From Flavobacterium potami (GTDB lineage: Bacteria; Bacteroidota; Bacteroidia; Flavobacteriales; Flavobacteriaceae), in assembly GCF_020026915.1 (NCBI RefSeq), contig NZ_JAINUY010000001.1, positions 868,001-932,000 on the forward strand: 64,000 bases of DNA. Direction: 5' to 3'. Below the pieces are notes generated by a model that ran no database searches, had not been told where the DNA came from, and saw only the letters and a program-made list of their open reading frames with translations. Below, piece after piece: positions 45,506-53,399 of the stretch. Every line of letters starts with the position of its first letter. Position 1 is the first letter of the stretch. A program made the translations under genes and the position numbers.

Positions 45506-46687
45506 TTATTTTTTGCGTTTTAAAATTTCGTTTTTATTATTGGGTTTGAAAGAGGCGCCTGCGCATCTCATCACGGCATCAAAGCCGTAACGGGTCTTCA
45601 TCCTGTCCATAGCCTGATACAGGGCAAGCATTTCCTCGGTATCATTGAAAAGGTCAATCTGATAGGTTCCCCTGACCAGTCCGCTGAAGCGGACTCCGAT
45701 AAGGCGCAGCCTCATTCGGCGCTGGTAGAGCTTGGTAAAGAGATCAGTGACGGTCTGGGTCAGAATATGATCCGCTGAGGTGTACGGAACTCTAGATTGT
45801 TTGGTCTCGGTATCAAAATTGGCATATCTGATTTTAACGGTCACCGTTGAGGCGAGCCACTCTTCTGCGCGTAGCTGGTAGGCGAGTTTCTCCACCATGC
45901 CCTGCAGGATTCTGTTCAATTTTAGTACATCAATGGTGTCCTGGGAAAAGGTATGTTCGGTTGAAATTGACTTTCTTTCCGTGTAGGGTTCCACAGGAGT
46001 ATTGTCTATACCATTGGCTTTTTTCCAAAGTTCGGTTCCGTTCTTGCCGATCATCTGCTGCAGGGATTCGGCAGGCATTTCAGAGAGTGTCTGGATGGTG
46101 CGGATGCCGATTCGGGAAAGGAGTTCAAAGGTTTTCTGGCCGACCATCGGGATTTTTCGGACGGAGAGCGGATTTAAAAAGGACTGCACCAGATGCTCGG
46201 GAATTTCCAGGTTCTGCTTTTGCTTGCCCTCGCCGGTTCCGATCTTCGAAACGGTTTTGTTGACCGAAAGCGCAAAGGTGAGGGGAAGTCCCGTCTCTTT
46301 GGTAATACGCTGGGCGAGTTCATCTGTCCATCTGTAGCTTCCGTAAAATTTATCCATGCCGGTAATGTCCAGATAAAATTCATCGATGCTGGCTTTTTCC
46401 ACCACGGGCGCTTTTTCCTGAATGATTTCGGTAATGTCGTGGGAAAGCCTGGAGTAGAGTTCCATGTCTCCTTTCATAATTTTTGCCTGAGGGCAGAGTT
46501 TCATGGCCATGTGGATAGGCATGGCAGAACGCACGCCGAATTTTCTGGCTTCATAAGAGCACGAAGCCACAACGCCTCTGTCACCGCCGCCGATGATAAG
46601 CGGTATGCCGTTAAGTTCTGAATTTGTCAGCCTTTCGCAGGATACGAAAAACGTGTTCATGTCGATGTGTACAATAGCCCGGCTCAT
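45506..46687 (-). CDS. dinB: Y-family DNA polymerase (DinB/Pol IV-like)
   Basis: This ~393-residue polymerase begins with H-I-D-M-N-T-F-F-V-S, has the K-A-S-I-D-E-F-Y-L-D catalytic motif near residue 100, a thumb and a C-terminal little-finger domain. A slightly longer start exists at 46699. It is co-transcribed with the DnaE2-like gene (3-bp gap), forming a mobile mutagenic polymerase pair. No clear ImuB C-terminal clamp-binding tail was recognised, so the protein is better called DinB-like. It is preceded by a terminator and its own promoter region. Confidence 0.85.
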   Translation of the reverse strand: MSRAIVHIDMNTFFVSCERLTNSELNGIPLIIGGGDRGVVASCSYEARKFGVRSAMPIHMAMKLCPQAKIMKGDMELYSRLSHDITEIIQEKAPVVEKASIDEFYLDITGMDKFYGSYRWTDELAQRITKETGLPLTFALSVNKTVSKIGTGEGKQKQNLEIPEHLVQSFLNPLSVRKIPMVGQKTFELLSRIGIRTIQTLSEMPAESLQQMIGKNGTELWKKANGIDNTPVEPYTERKSISTEHTFSQDTIDVLKLNRILQGMVEKLAYQLRAEEWLASTVTVKIRYANFDTETKQSRVPYTSADHILTQTVTDLFTKLYQRRMRLRLIGVRFSGLVRGTYQIDLFNDTEEMLALYQAMDRMKTRYGFDAVMRCAGASFKPNNKNEILKRKK

Positions 46688-46794
46688 AATCTTAATCATT
46701 TTATACAGATCAAAATTAGTACAGATAGCAACAATTCTTAAAAATAAAATGTTCTAAATAATAACAAAATCTAAAAAACCTTATTTTTCAGGGC

Positions 46795-46826
46795 ATAAAA
46801 AAAGCACCCATATCGGTGCTTTTTTC
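46795..46826. terminator. Bidirectional intrinsic terminator
   Basis: GCACC and GGTGC form a short GC-rich stem around CATATC, with an A-run on the left and a T-run on the right, so it can act on either strand. It lies downstream of the DUF6965-type gene on the minus strand and upstream of dinB, separating the two transcripts. Confidence 0.85.
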
Positions 46827-46856
46827 CTTTATTAAGAATTTACGGAAGGATCAAAA

Positions 46857-47096
46857 TTATTCAGCAGGACTTTCTTCGTTGGTCGGCTGGGATGCTGTTT
46901 TTTTCATAAGCAGGTAAAAATCCCTTAAATGCCACCATGCCGGGCATCGGTCTATGGGGCCGTTAAAATTTCTGATGGTGGTATAGCAGCTGTTGAGGAA
47001 AACCTGCGAGTTGGTGATCTTTGCCCAAGGAGTCCACTCCACTTCCTTGGGCGGCGGATTGTTTTCAAAATGGCGTTTTATTTCTTCATGATTCAT
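46857..47096 (-). CDS. Small conserved element protein, DUF6965-like
   Basis: This 79-residue protein has a W-T-P-W-A-K-I-T-N core and a C-terminal H-L-R-D-F-Y segment, a pattern I associate with a small DUF6965-type family found in Bacteroidota conjugative elements. No activity is known. It is followed on its strand by a strong terminator and lies 58 bp from the JAB gene, so both may share a transcript. Confidence 0.6.
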   Translation of the reverse strand: MNHEEIKRHFENNPPPKEVEWTPWAKITNSQVFLNSCYTTIRNFNGPIDRCPAWWHLRDFYLLMKKTASQPTNEESPAE

Positions 47097-47154
47097 AGGG
47101 CAAAATTACTTAAAAAACCAGAACAGATCAAGGGCATGAAAGATGAAAACGCCC

Positions 47155-47625
47155 TTATAGGGCGCCTTCATCTGCAAAAGAGTAATAGGTATAAGGAGTC
47201 ACGATGATGTGGTCAAGCAGCGGTATGTCCAGCAGTTTTCCCGCTTCATGGATTTTTCGGGTCATGTTTCTGTCGGCCTCGGAAGGCGCTGTTTTTCCTG
47301 AGGGATGGTTGTGGGTGATGATGATCCCGACGGCGGCTGCTTTCAGGGCTGCCGCGAAAAGCAGGCGCATATCAACCGCAGTCCCCGCAATGCCTCCTGA
47401 GGAGACCTCGTAGATTCCCAGAACCCTGTTGGACTGGTTGAGCAAAAGCACTTTGAACTGTTCAAAGAATTCTATTTTGCCGTGATCCCAGCTGTCGAGC
47501 AGAATTCGGTAAGCATCTTTGGAAGAGCTGATATAGGGTCTGTCAGCACTTTTTACTTTGGTTTTATAGATCAGTTCGATTTCTGATACTTTCTGCCAGT
47601 CTGTGTTTTGATTTTGATTTTTCAT
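47155..47625 (-). CDS. JAB/RadC-like domain protein
   Basis: This 156-residue protein is read from the Met at 47625; the frame extends to 47694 but the extra 23 residues are unrelated to the domain. It has the RadC/JAB metalloprotease-like signature H-N-H-P-S-G at 105-110 with Ser115 and Asp118 completing a JAMM motif. Despite the name, this group is not clearly a recombination enzyme. Single-domain copies are common in Bacteroidota mobile elements near PcfJ/PcfK genes, as here. Confidence 0.88.
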   Translation of the reverse strand: MKNQNQNTDWQKVSEIELIYKTKVKSADRPYISSSKDAYRILLDSWDHGKIEFFEQFKVLLLNQSNRVLGIYEVSSGGIAGTAVDMRLLFAAALKAAAVGIIITHNHPSGKTAPSEADRNMTRKIHEAGKLLDIPLLDHIIVTPYTYYSFADEGAL

Positions 47626-47892
47626 AGCCGCTGTAGTTTTAAGATTAATTACAGCACCGTTGCCCGGGCAGGGCTGAGCGAACGCAGAAAGCAACGCAAT
47701 AAAGCAGGAGTGCAGCCCTGCATTTATGGGGGAATTTTTTGCGGAGAACCGAAAGCCGTGTCCGAACTTTGTGATGAAATTGACTTAACATACGCAATAG
47801 CCCCTAAACCAGGACTGCCCCGTTCGCCTTAAAGTGTCTGCGCGCCGAAAATAAACCGCAGTACAAGTCTGCGGCGTAAATAGTAAAATGGT

Positions 47893-49209
47893 TTAAGCGG
47901 AAGCGGTCTGCTTTTTCTGTTTTTTCAACCGTTTGGCAATCTCAGGCAGGTTTCTGCGGATAATCCTCAGAATCCTGCTGTGGTGTTTAGTGGCTTTATT
48001 TCGATGCCCTCTGCATTGGATGATTTCCATTTTGGAAAGGGAAATTTCAATGGTTTCCACAGGTCTGTTTTCAATCTGCGCAGAAAGGATAAGAGAATCT
48101 TTCTTTTTATAATATTCATTGGTAAATACGCAGTGGTGGAGCGTGTCGCCCTCTTCAAGAAAGTCCTGCACACGGTCAAGTACTTTTACGGTAAGGTCTT
48201 TATCGGTAAAACAAAGTCCGAAGAACTGTTTTTTGTCCTGCATGTAAATCGGCTCTGCTTTCTGTATTTCAGCACGCAGCTGCGCAAGATGTTTTCGGCG
48301 CTGCATATCCCTTTTTTTGGCTACAAGCCTGTCATGCGCGTCGTCCAAATTTTCGGGGCAGACAAGCGCAGGGGAGCTGAGGTCTTTTTTAAACCATCGG
48401 AGCAGGGCAATATAATCCTCCCAAATTTTGATGTCCTGAATTTGATAGCGGTGTTTCAGGCAGGTTTTTACAGCCTGCCAGTTTTCAAGCAGATGCTGTT
48501 CGTGGGAAGTAAGGAAATGTTTCAGCAGGGAGTTCTGCGACGATTTTAAAAGGGTTTCCGCAATGGGGTCTTTCAAAAGTGCGGTAAAGAGTATCTGTGG
48601 TGCAATGCCATGCATAGAGGTCTTGAAACCGTTTCTTTTCAAAAGCGGAATCACATTAAGCTTTGGATAAACCTTGTAGGGATTGATGCGGTACTTTGGG
48701 GATTTCTGAAACTCCTTAGGGCGGATTTCCAAAGGGGAATAGTATTTCCATGCATCATAGGCTTGGGAAAAAACATTCGTGCCTCGTGAGATGGTGCGCA
48801 CTTCCCCTTTGGAACTAATCCAGTGCTGCATGACTTCGCTGTGGGAATAGTCGGGAAGAACATTCTTTTTCATGATCTTGTGCGAACAGATGATTCGCAC
48901 CACCTGATACCCTTGGCAGGTATCAGTAACGGCGAAGTATTCGATTTCCTTGAAATGCACCTGATTGTACTTATGCATATTAAGCTTCCCCTTACAGGCT
49001 GTGCAATTGATATACTTTTGGCACGACTGGCTTTCGCTGTCGGGTTTCCACGAGTGGGTGCATTCCAGACAATTGAATTTTCCTCTTGAGAGCACAGTCC
49101 ATTTCAGGAAAATATTTTTTTCCGCCCAAGACTGCATTTGTGAAGTAATGGGTTTCAGGGTACTGCTTAATTCAGTAATCTGTTTCTCGATGATGGTTTT
49201 CGGTGTCAT
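47893..49209 (-). CDS. PcfJ-like conjugative-element protein
   Basis: This 438-residue protein has paired C-x2-C zinc-binding units near residues 47-78 and a C-terminal domain with the conserved L-H-H-C-V near residue 357 and C-R-G-H-R-N-K near 402, matching the PcfJ family of conjugative plasmids and elements. The C-terminus is strongly basic (K/R-rich), suggesting nucleic-acid contact. Its start overlaps the PcfK stop by 4 bases. The precise role in transfer is not known. Confidence 0.85.
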   Translation of the reverse strand: MTPKTIIEKQITELSSTLKPITSQMQSWAEKNIFLKWTVLSRGKFNCLECTHSWKPDSESQSCQKYINCTACKGKLNMHKYNQVHFKEIEYFAVTDTCQGYQVVRIICSHKIMKKNVLPDYSHSEVMQHWISSKGEVRTISRGTNVFSQAYDAWKYYSPLEIRPKEFQKSPKYRINPYKVYPKLNVIPLLKRNGFKTSMHGIAPQILFTALLKDPIAETLLKSSQNSLLKHFLTSHEQHLLENWQAVKTCLKHRYQIQDIKIWEDYIALLRWFKKDLSSPALVCPENLDDAHDRLVAKKRDMQRRKHLAQLRAEIQKAEPIYMQDKKQFFGLCFTDKDLTVKVLDRVQDFLEEGDTLHHCVFTNEYYKKKDSLILSAQIENRPVETIEISLSKMEIIQCRGHRNKATKHHSRILRIIRRNLPEIAKRLKKQKKQTASA

Positions 49210-49586
49210 AGGTCAAAGAGGGTTAAGGTTTGGGCAGCAGGTTTTACAGGTTTTGGCTGTTCGGTTTTCTGAATTGGAGTTTCAGAAACTGCGGGAGCAG
49301 TTGAGAATAAGTCTGCCTTGACAGGCGGGCTTACTGCAACTCTGCAATGAACAGGGGCGGGTGTTCCAATGGTGTCGTCTGTGTAGTACTTTACCGCCAT
49401 GTCAAAGATTTCCTGATTGTCAAAAGCGCATTCCCCTGTTTTTTTGACCTCGCCGAAAATGTAGTGGAAACAGCTTTCAAGGTTTTTGGACTGCTTGGCA
49501 AGGGCAGGCGCAAAAGCAGTATCTTTCTGTGCTTTTTCGGTCAGGTAGCTTTCTATGGCGGTCTTAAATTTTTCGGATGCTTTCAT
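49206..49586 (-). CDS. PcfK-like conjugative-element protein
   Basis: This 126-residue protein matches the PcfK pattern: helical N-terminal half with S-C-F-H-Y-I-F near residue 38 and an acidic D-D-T segment, followed by a proline-rich tail ending in D-L. It is the upstream partner of PcfJ with a 4-base overlap. In conjugative elements the pair sits with SSB and repair genes, as here. Function is not established. Confidence 0.85.
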   Translation of the reverse strand: MKASEKFKTAIESYLTEKAQKDTAFAPALAKQSKNLESCFHYIFGEVKKTGECAFDNQEIFDMAVKYYTDDTIGTPAPVHCRVAVSPPVKADLFSTAPAVSETPIQKTEQPKPVKPAAQTLTLFDL

Positions 49587-49610
49587 AAGAAAAGATTTTA
49601 GATTGAACTG

Positions 49611-49970
49611 TTATTCAAAAAGCCTTGAATAAAGGTCATAGCAGTATTCTTCAAAGCAGAGCCAGCATACAAAAGTGTAGTGAGGGGCTTGGAGTCGGTT
49701 TTCAATCGCTTCGCCAATTGCCTCTTCGAGTTGGGTTCTGATATTTTCAAGGTCATCGATATGCTTGATATAAAATTCTTTGCAGTCTGCGTGGTAGATA
49801 AATTCGGAAATCATACCGCTCACGCAACCGCCTTGCTGCAGGTCAAGAAAGAATGATTTCAGCTGTTCTCTTTTTTTTCCGTTATAGGAAGTGATGCTTT
49901 TGAGGATTATCTCATTAAAAGCATCGGCTACTCGGTATTCGCTGTAGTTGGATTTTGATAAGGCTTGCAT
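49611..49970 (-). CDS. Conserved conjugative-element hypothetical protein
   Basis: This 119-residue acidic protein lies between PcfK (24 bp) and SSB (44 bp) on the same strand, a typical position for a small conserved element protein in Bacteroidota. I associate it tentatively with DUF7222. It has several aromatic and Cys residues (W-L-C-F-E-E-Y-C-Y near the C-terminus) but no known catalytic motif. Confidence 0.65.
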   Translation of the reverse strand: MQALSKSNYSEYRVADAFNEIILKSITSYNGKKREQLKSFFLDLQQGGCVSGMISEFIYHADCKEFYIKHIDDLENIRTQLEEAIGEAIENRLQAPHYTFVCWLCFEEYCYDLYSRLFE

Positions 49971-50014
49971 AATATTGTCTTTAGGCGTGTAAAAAAAAAT
50001 AAATGGTGAATGAT

Positions 50015-50404
50015 TTAGAAAGGCAGATCGTCAGGTTCGTCTTTAGCCGTGCTTTTCTTCTGAACTGCGAGAACAGCTGAGGCATTTTCTGTTTTAGGGA
50101 AAACCAGTATTTTAATGTTACTGGTGTGAAAGGTCAGCGAACCGAGTGCCTTGCCATCGGCATTGGTGTAGACATTCAGACCGATGCGCCCGAAGAGTTC
50201 GACCATAGTGCCTTTCTTGAGCCACTGCGCCATTTTGGAACCCATCCAATAGGAGCAGTCGATGTAGGTCACAATCTTTTTAAGTTCGCTAGCCCCTTTA
50301 GGTCTGTAGCTGTCGTTTACTGCGATGGAGAAATTTACCACCTCTCTGTCATTTGAAACTTTTGCCGTTACGGCATCCTTTGTGATTCGTCCTAAGATTT
50401 CCAT
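50015..50404 (-). CDS. ssb: Single-stranded DNA-binding protein (SSB)
   Basis: This 129-residue OB-fold protein has the SSB core from residue 1 to about 105 and ends in the acidic tip D-D-L-P-F, the signal that binds partner repair proteins. It is the first gene of the leftward backbone operon (SSB, small protein, PcfK, PcfJ). It would coat single-stranded transfer DNA after conjugation. It is probably a mobile-element copy and not the housekeeping SSB. Confidence 0.92.
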   Translation of the reverse strand: MEILGRITKDAVTAKVSNDREVVNFSIAVNDSYRPKGASELKKIVTYIDCSYWMGSKMAQWLKKGTMVELFGRIGLNVYTNADGKALGSLTFHTSNIKILVFPKTENASAVLAVQKKSTAKDEPDDLPF

Positions 50405-50720
50405 GATTCAATAATTTTAAGTGAATGTTTATCTGTTTTTTCTCAAGCCCCGCATGAAATTTTTCAAAAGAAAAACGGGAAAAAAGAAAGCACAAAATCA
50501 AGCATCCGATAAAGGATCCGGAGTGCTATAAGTCCCGAAGGGCGGCAAGGCCGTTATGCGCATGCAGGAGCCTGCGGGTGCTATTTTCGCGGCTCTTTTA
50601 ATCCGTTTTCATTGAAAATTTCGTTATCAATCTTTACAGCAGACAGAATCAATTTCGGACGCCTGTTTTGGAAACGGCATCGAATTATTTTGTAATTTCA
50701 GGAGAGAAAAAAGCACTGCA
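50405..50720. other. 316-bp intergenic region, G+C-rich with short hairpins
   Basis: No gene is seen. The region lies between the divergent SSB and DUF1810 starts and so carries both promoters. From about 50490 to 50600 it is richer in G+C than nearby non-coding DNA and contains short complementary pairs, for example GCAGG/CCTGC near 50565 and a GGATCC palindrome near 50514. A structured leader, small RNA or transfer-related site is possible but unproved. Confidence 0.45.
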
Positions 50721-51155
50721 ATGGAAAAGCAATATGATCTGGATCGTTTTTTACAGGCTCAGCGGGAAACGTACGGCAATGCACTGAAAGAAATCAGAGC
50801 GGGCGGCAAACAGACCCACTGGATGTGGTTTGTTTTTCCGCAGATTAGAGGGCTGGGCTTCACGGATTATAATATTTTTTACGGCATTGAAGACCTGCAG
50901 GAAGCCTCACAGTATCTTAACCATCCGATTCTGGGCAGACGGCTTGTGGAAATTACCCGGGCAATACTTCAAATCGAAAACAAAACGGCGCATGAAATCC
51001 TTGGTAGGCCAGATGAGAGAAAACTAAAATCCTGCATGACCCTTTTCAGCCAGCTAGCTGATGCGCCTGACTGTTTTAGACAGGTGCTTGAGAAGTATTA
51101 CAATAAAGAACAGGACGAAAAGACAATGCAGATTTTAAAGTCATCTGCCAGCTAA
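50721..51155 (+). CDS. DUF1810 family protein
   Basis: This 144-residue protein matches DUF1810: D-R-F-L-Q-A-Q near residue 8, an H-W-M-W-F-V-F-P-Q core near 34 and a helical remainder. It has no signal peptide. Family members are widespread small cytoplasmic proteins of unknown activity. It is the only rightward gene in this part of the element and stands divergent from SSB. Confidence 0.88.
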   Translation: MEKQYDLDRFLQAQRETYGNALKEIRAGGKQTHWMWFVFPQIRGLGFTDYNIFYGIEDLQEASQYLNHPILGRRLVEITRAILQIENKTAHEILGRPDERKLKSCMTLFSQLADAPDCFRQVLEKYYNKEQDEKTMQILKSSAS

Positions 51156-51628
51156 AAAGCATTTTTCATTTCACTGCCTCAAGACAACACTTATATATGA
51201 GGAGTAGAGATAGATTTTAACAGCAGACAGTAATGGTGATTACAGTAGTAATGTTTCTAACCTAAAGCTGTAAAGTCTTGATTTTGCAGGTTTTTTATTT
51301 TTGAAATACCGATGTTTCACGATTCTGCCATAAAAGTTAAACGTCATTTTTTTTAATATCTATAAGGTGGTTATTTGTTAAGAAATACGTCCCACAAATT
51401 GGAGTCCACGGGTCTGCAGTCGAACACTTAACTCCCATTATAATGTTCATTGATAAGCTTGGAACAAAGCCGTAAAAGGTCTTTTAGTCGATTATTTTGA
51501 AAGTTTATGATGTCAGTTTCAAATCCAATTTTCTGCTTAAAAAGCGAAAAAACTAAAATGAGGTAAATAAATGATTTTGGTAAAAATTTGAAAAGTAGAA
51601 TCCCGAAGGATCGCAAAAAAAATCTTAA
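51156..51628. other. 473-bp region with a doubtful small ORF
   Basis: No confident gene. A 62-codon leftward ORF (51428-51616) starts 12 bp after the HEPN-gene stop and has a hydrophobic first half; it could be a third gene of that operon or chance. Near 51317, CACGATTCTGCCATAAAA resembles part of the 28599-28709 repeat. Composition changes here from the element backbone to the AT-rich defence block. Confidence 0.4.
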
Positions 51629-53347
51629 TTAGTCTTTGAGTTTATCTATTAGCTCAATGAAATTCAAGTCGCTGTTATTTATCATTGAATGGAGTAAAGT
51701 TTCTCTACACCTCATAGCAAGTTCGGGAAGTTTTATACCAATTGAAATCATTGCCCTTTCGTTTTGTTCGTTGTTGTGCATCATTGAATTTCTCTGAGAA
51801 TAACATTCCCATAATAAACGTGAGTAAAATGATTTTAAATATAATTTATTAGTTGGTTTATTTCTTTTTTTTATCAAATGATTTAGTAAAGGATGATTTA
51901 TACTTTTAATGATTTCATCAACATCATTAAGTCCTGTATTACGAATTTTATAATACTCGTTTCGAGTAAGATTAAATTGTTCTGGTATTGCATTTGAAAA
52001 TGAATTTATTATATAAATTTCAATCAACTGTTTTTCAATCCGATTTGAAGAGAGCCACATAATATTTGTAATTATGTCAATCATATTTCCGGTTGATTCA
52101 TTGCATACCTTGAAAAGAGTTTCAAAGTAATGCCAATAATCTTCGGCATTTCCAGATTGCTGTGCTTTGATAAACAAGTATTCGTAATTTAGGAAATGCT
52201 CTGCGCAAATTTTATTTGCAACTTTTAAAAGTAAGAATGGATTTTTTTCAAAAAACTTTTTACTATTTTCTGAAATAGAAACAGCATTCTCCTTTGTACT
52301 CCACTTAGAATGGAAATCCTTAAAATTGACCGTAGTTATATATGAGAAAGGCTCAAGTAAAGTATTTGCATTGTATTTGAAGTTTAAAAATGCTAGTTCT
52401 TTTCTTATGGTATTAATTGCTGTATATTCGCCCATTTTTTTGCTTTTGGCATGCACTTTGACAACAGCGAGAATCATATTTTCGTCTTTGAAGAAATTTT
52501 TTGAAAAACCGGATTCTTCAATTTTTAGCTTTAGATATTTAAATTTGAGATTATTTTTGTCGTAAAATGTAACTTTATTATATTTAAATTTGAACCCTTT
52601 AAAGGCGTTAATATTAAGTATTCGATATATGTAATATTCATTTTTGTAAGGTGAACGCAAATAATTTAAAATGCCTTCAAACTGTTTATCAAAAGTCATA
52701 TTTTCGAAGTGTTCTACTTTAGCTTTCGCAAGGTTGCTTTTGTTTTTTTTAACAAACGACTCCGAAAATGGGAACTCATTAATTTGTGCAGTTATAATTT
52801 TGGTAAATGTTTCAATAATGTCCTCTTTTGTCCATTCTGTGTTTAAAAATTCAGTTACAAGAATATTTGTATGATGTATTATATCGTCCTTGTGGTAAGG
52901 CAAACTGTGACTGCATTTCAGAAACATTATTATTGATTTTAGAGATTTCCTGAACATAAATTTCTTTAATTCTATTCTAAACTTAACAAGTGTTAATTTG
53001 AAAATTGGATTTTCTTTGATCCATTTAATCTTAGCTTGTGGTTTGCCGGAGTTTTTATAAATTTCAAAAAGGTCTACAATTTCACCATAATTTTTGAATT
53101 GTTTAAAATATTTATTTTCTTTTTGTAGTAGAGGATGAGTTAAGTAACTGTCGATATACTTATTGCAATTATCGGTATTAGTCTTAATTTGAAATATAAT
53201 TTTTTCTATTAGAGAAAGATAGTTTTCAGTATCTATTGAATCGATTTTTTCGATCTGAGATGCAGCATAATTATAATAATCAGCAAAAAAGTTGACTTTT
53301 TCCTGAGTTAAATTGTCGGGATGGCTTATGTAGTTAAGGAACTGCAT
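51629..53347 (-). CDS. Large protein with C-terminal HEPN-type RNase motif
   Basis: This 572-residue AT-rich gene encodes a mostly helical, lysine-rich cytoplasmic protein. Near the C-terminus an R-N-S-M-M-H sequence (Arg519-His524) has the R-x4-H form, with Asn after Arg, of HEPN RNase active sites, and lies in a helical context. Similar C-terminal HEPN domains are effectors of abortive phage defence. It starts 52 bp after the stop of a PD-(D/E)XK-STAND NTPase and is almost certainly co-transcribed with it. The N-terminal 450 residues are not recognised. The nuclease role is inferred from one motif. Confidence 0.6.
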   Translation of the reverse strand: MQFLNYISHPDNLTQEKVNFFADYYNYAASQIEKIDSIDTENYLSLIEKIIFQIKTNTDNCNKYIDSYLTHPLLQKENKYFKQFKNYGEIVDLFEIYKNSGKPQAKIKWIKENPIFKLTLVKFRIELKKFMFRKSLKSIIMFLKCSHSLPYHKDDIIHHTNILVTEFLNTEWTKEDIIETFTKIITAQINEFPFSESFVKKNKSNLAKAKVEHFENMTFDKQFEGILNYLRSPYKNEYYIYRILNINAFKGFKFKYNKVTFYDKNNLKFKYLKLKIEESGFSKNFFKDENMILAVVKVHAKSKKMGEYTAINTIRKELAFLNFKYNANTLLEPFSYITTVNFKDFHSKWSTKENAVSISENSKKFFEKNPFLLLKVANKICAEHFLNYEYLFIKAQQSGNAEDYWHYFETLFKVCNESTGNMIDIITNIMWLSSNRIEKQLIEIYIINSFSNAIPEQFNLTRNEYYKIRNTGLNDVDEIIKSINHPLLNHLIKKRNKPTNKLYLKSFYSRLLWECYSQRNSMMHNNEQNERAMISIGIKLPELAMRCRETLLHSMINNSDLNFIELIDKLKD

Positions 53348-53399
53348 TATCAGTTAATATTTGTTGTAAGAATAATTAAGAAAAAGATGAAATAGTAAT

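Noticed and set aside
47608..47832. 74-codon rightward ORF overlapping the JAB gene region
   Set aside because: Its first part overlaps the JAB gene start on the other strand and no domain is visible; treated as a chance frame.
51428..51616. 62-codon leftward ORF after the HEPN-motif gene
   Set aside because: Possible third gene of the operon, but length and low-complexity hydrophobic start give too little support for a firm call.
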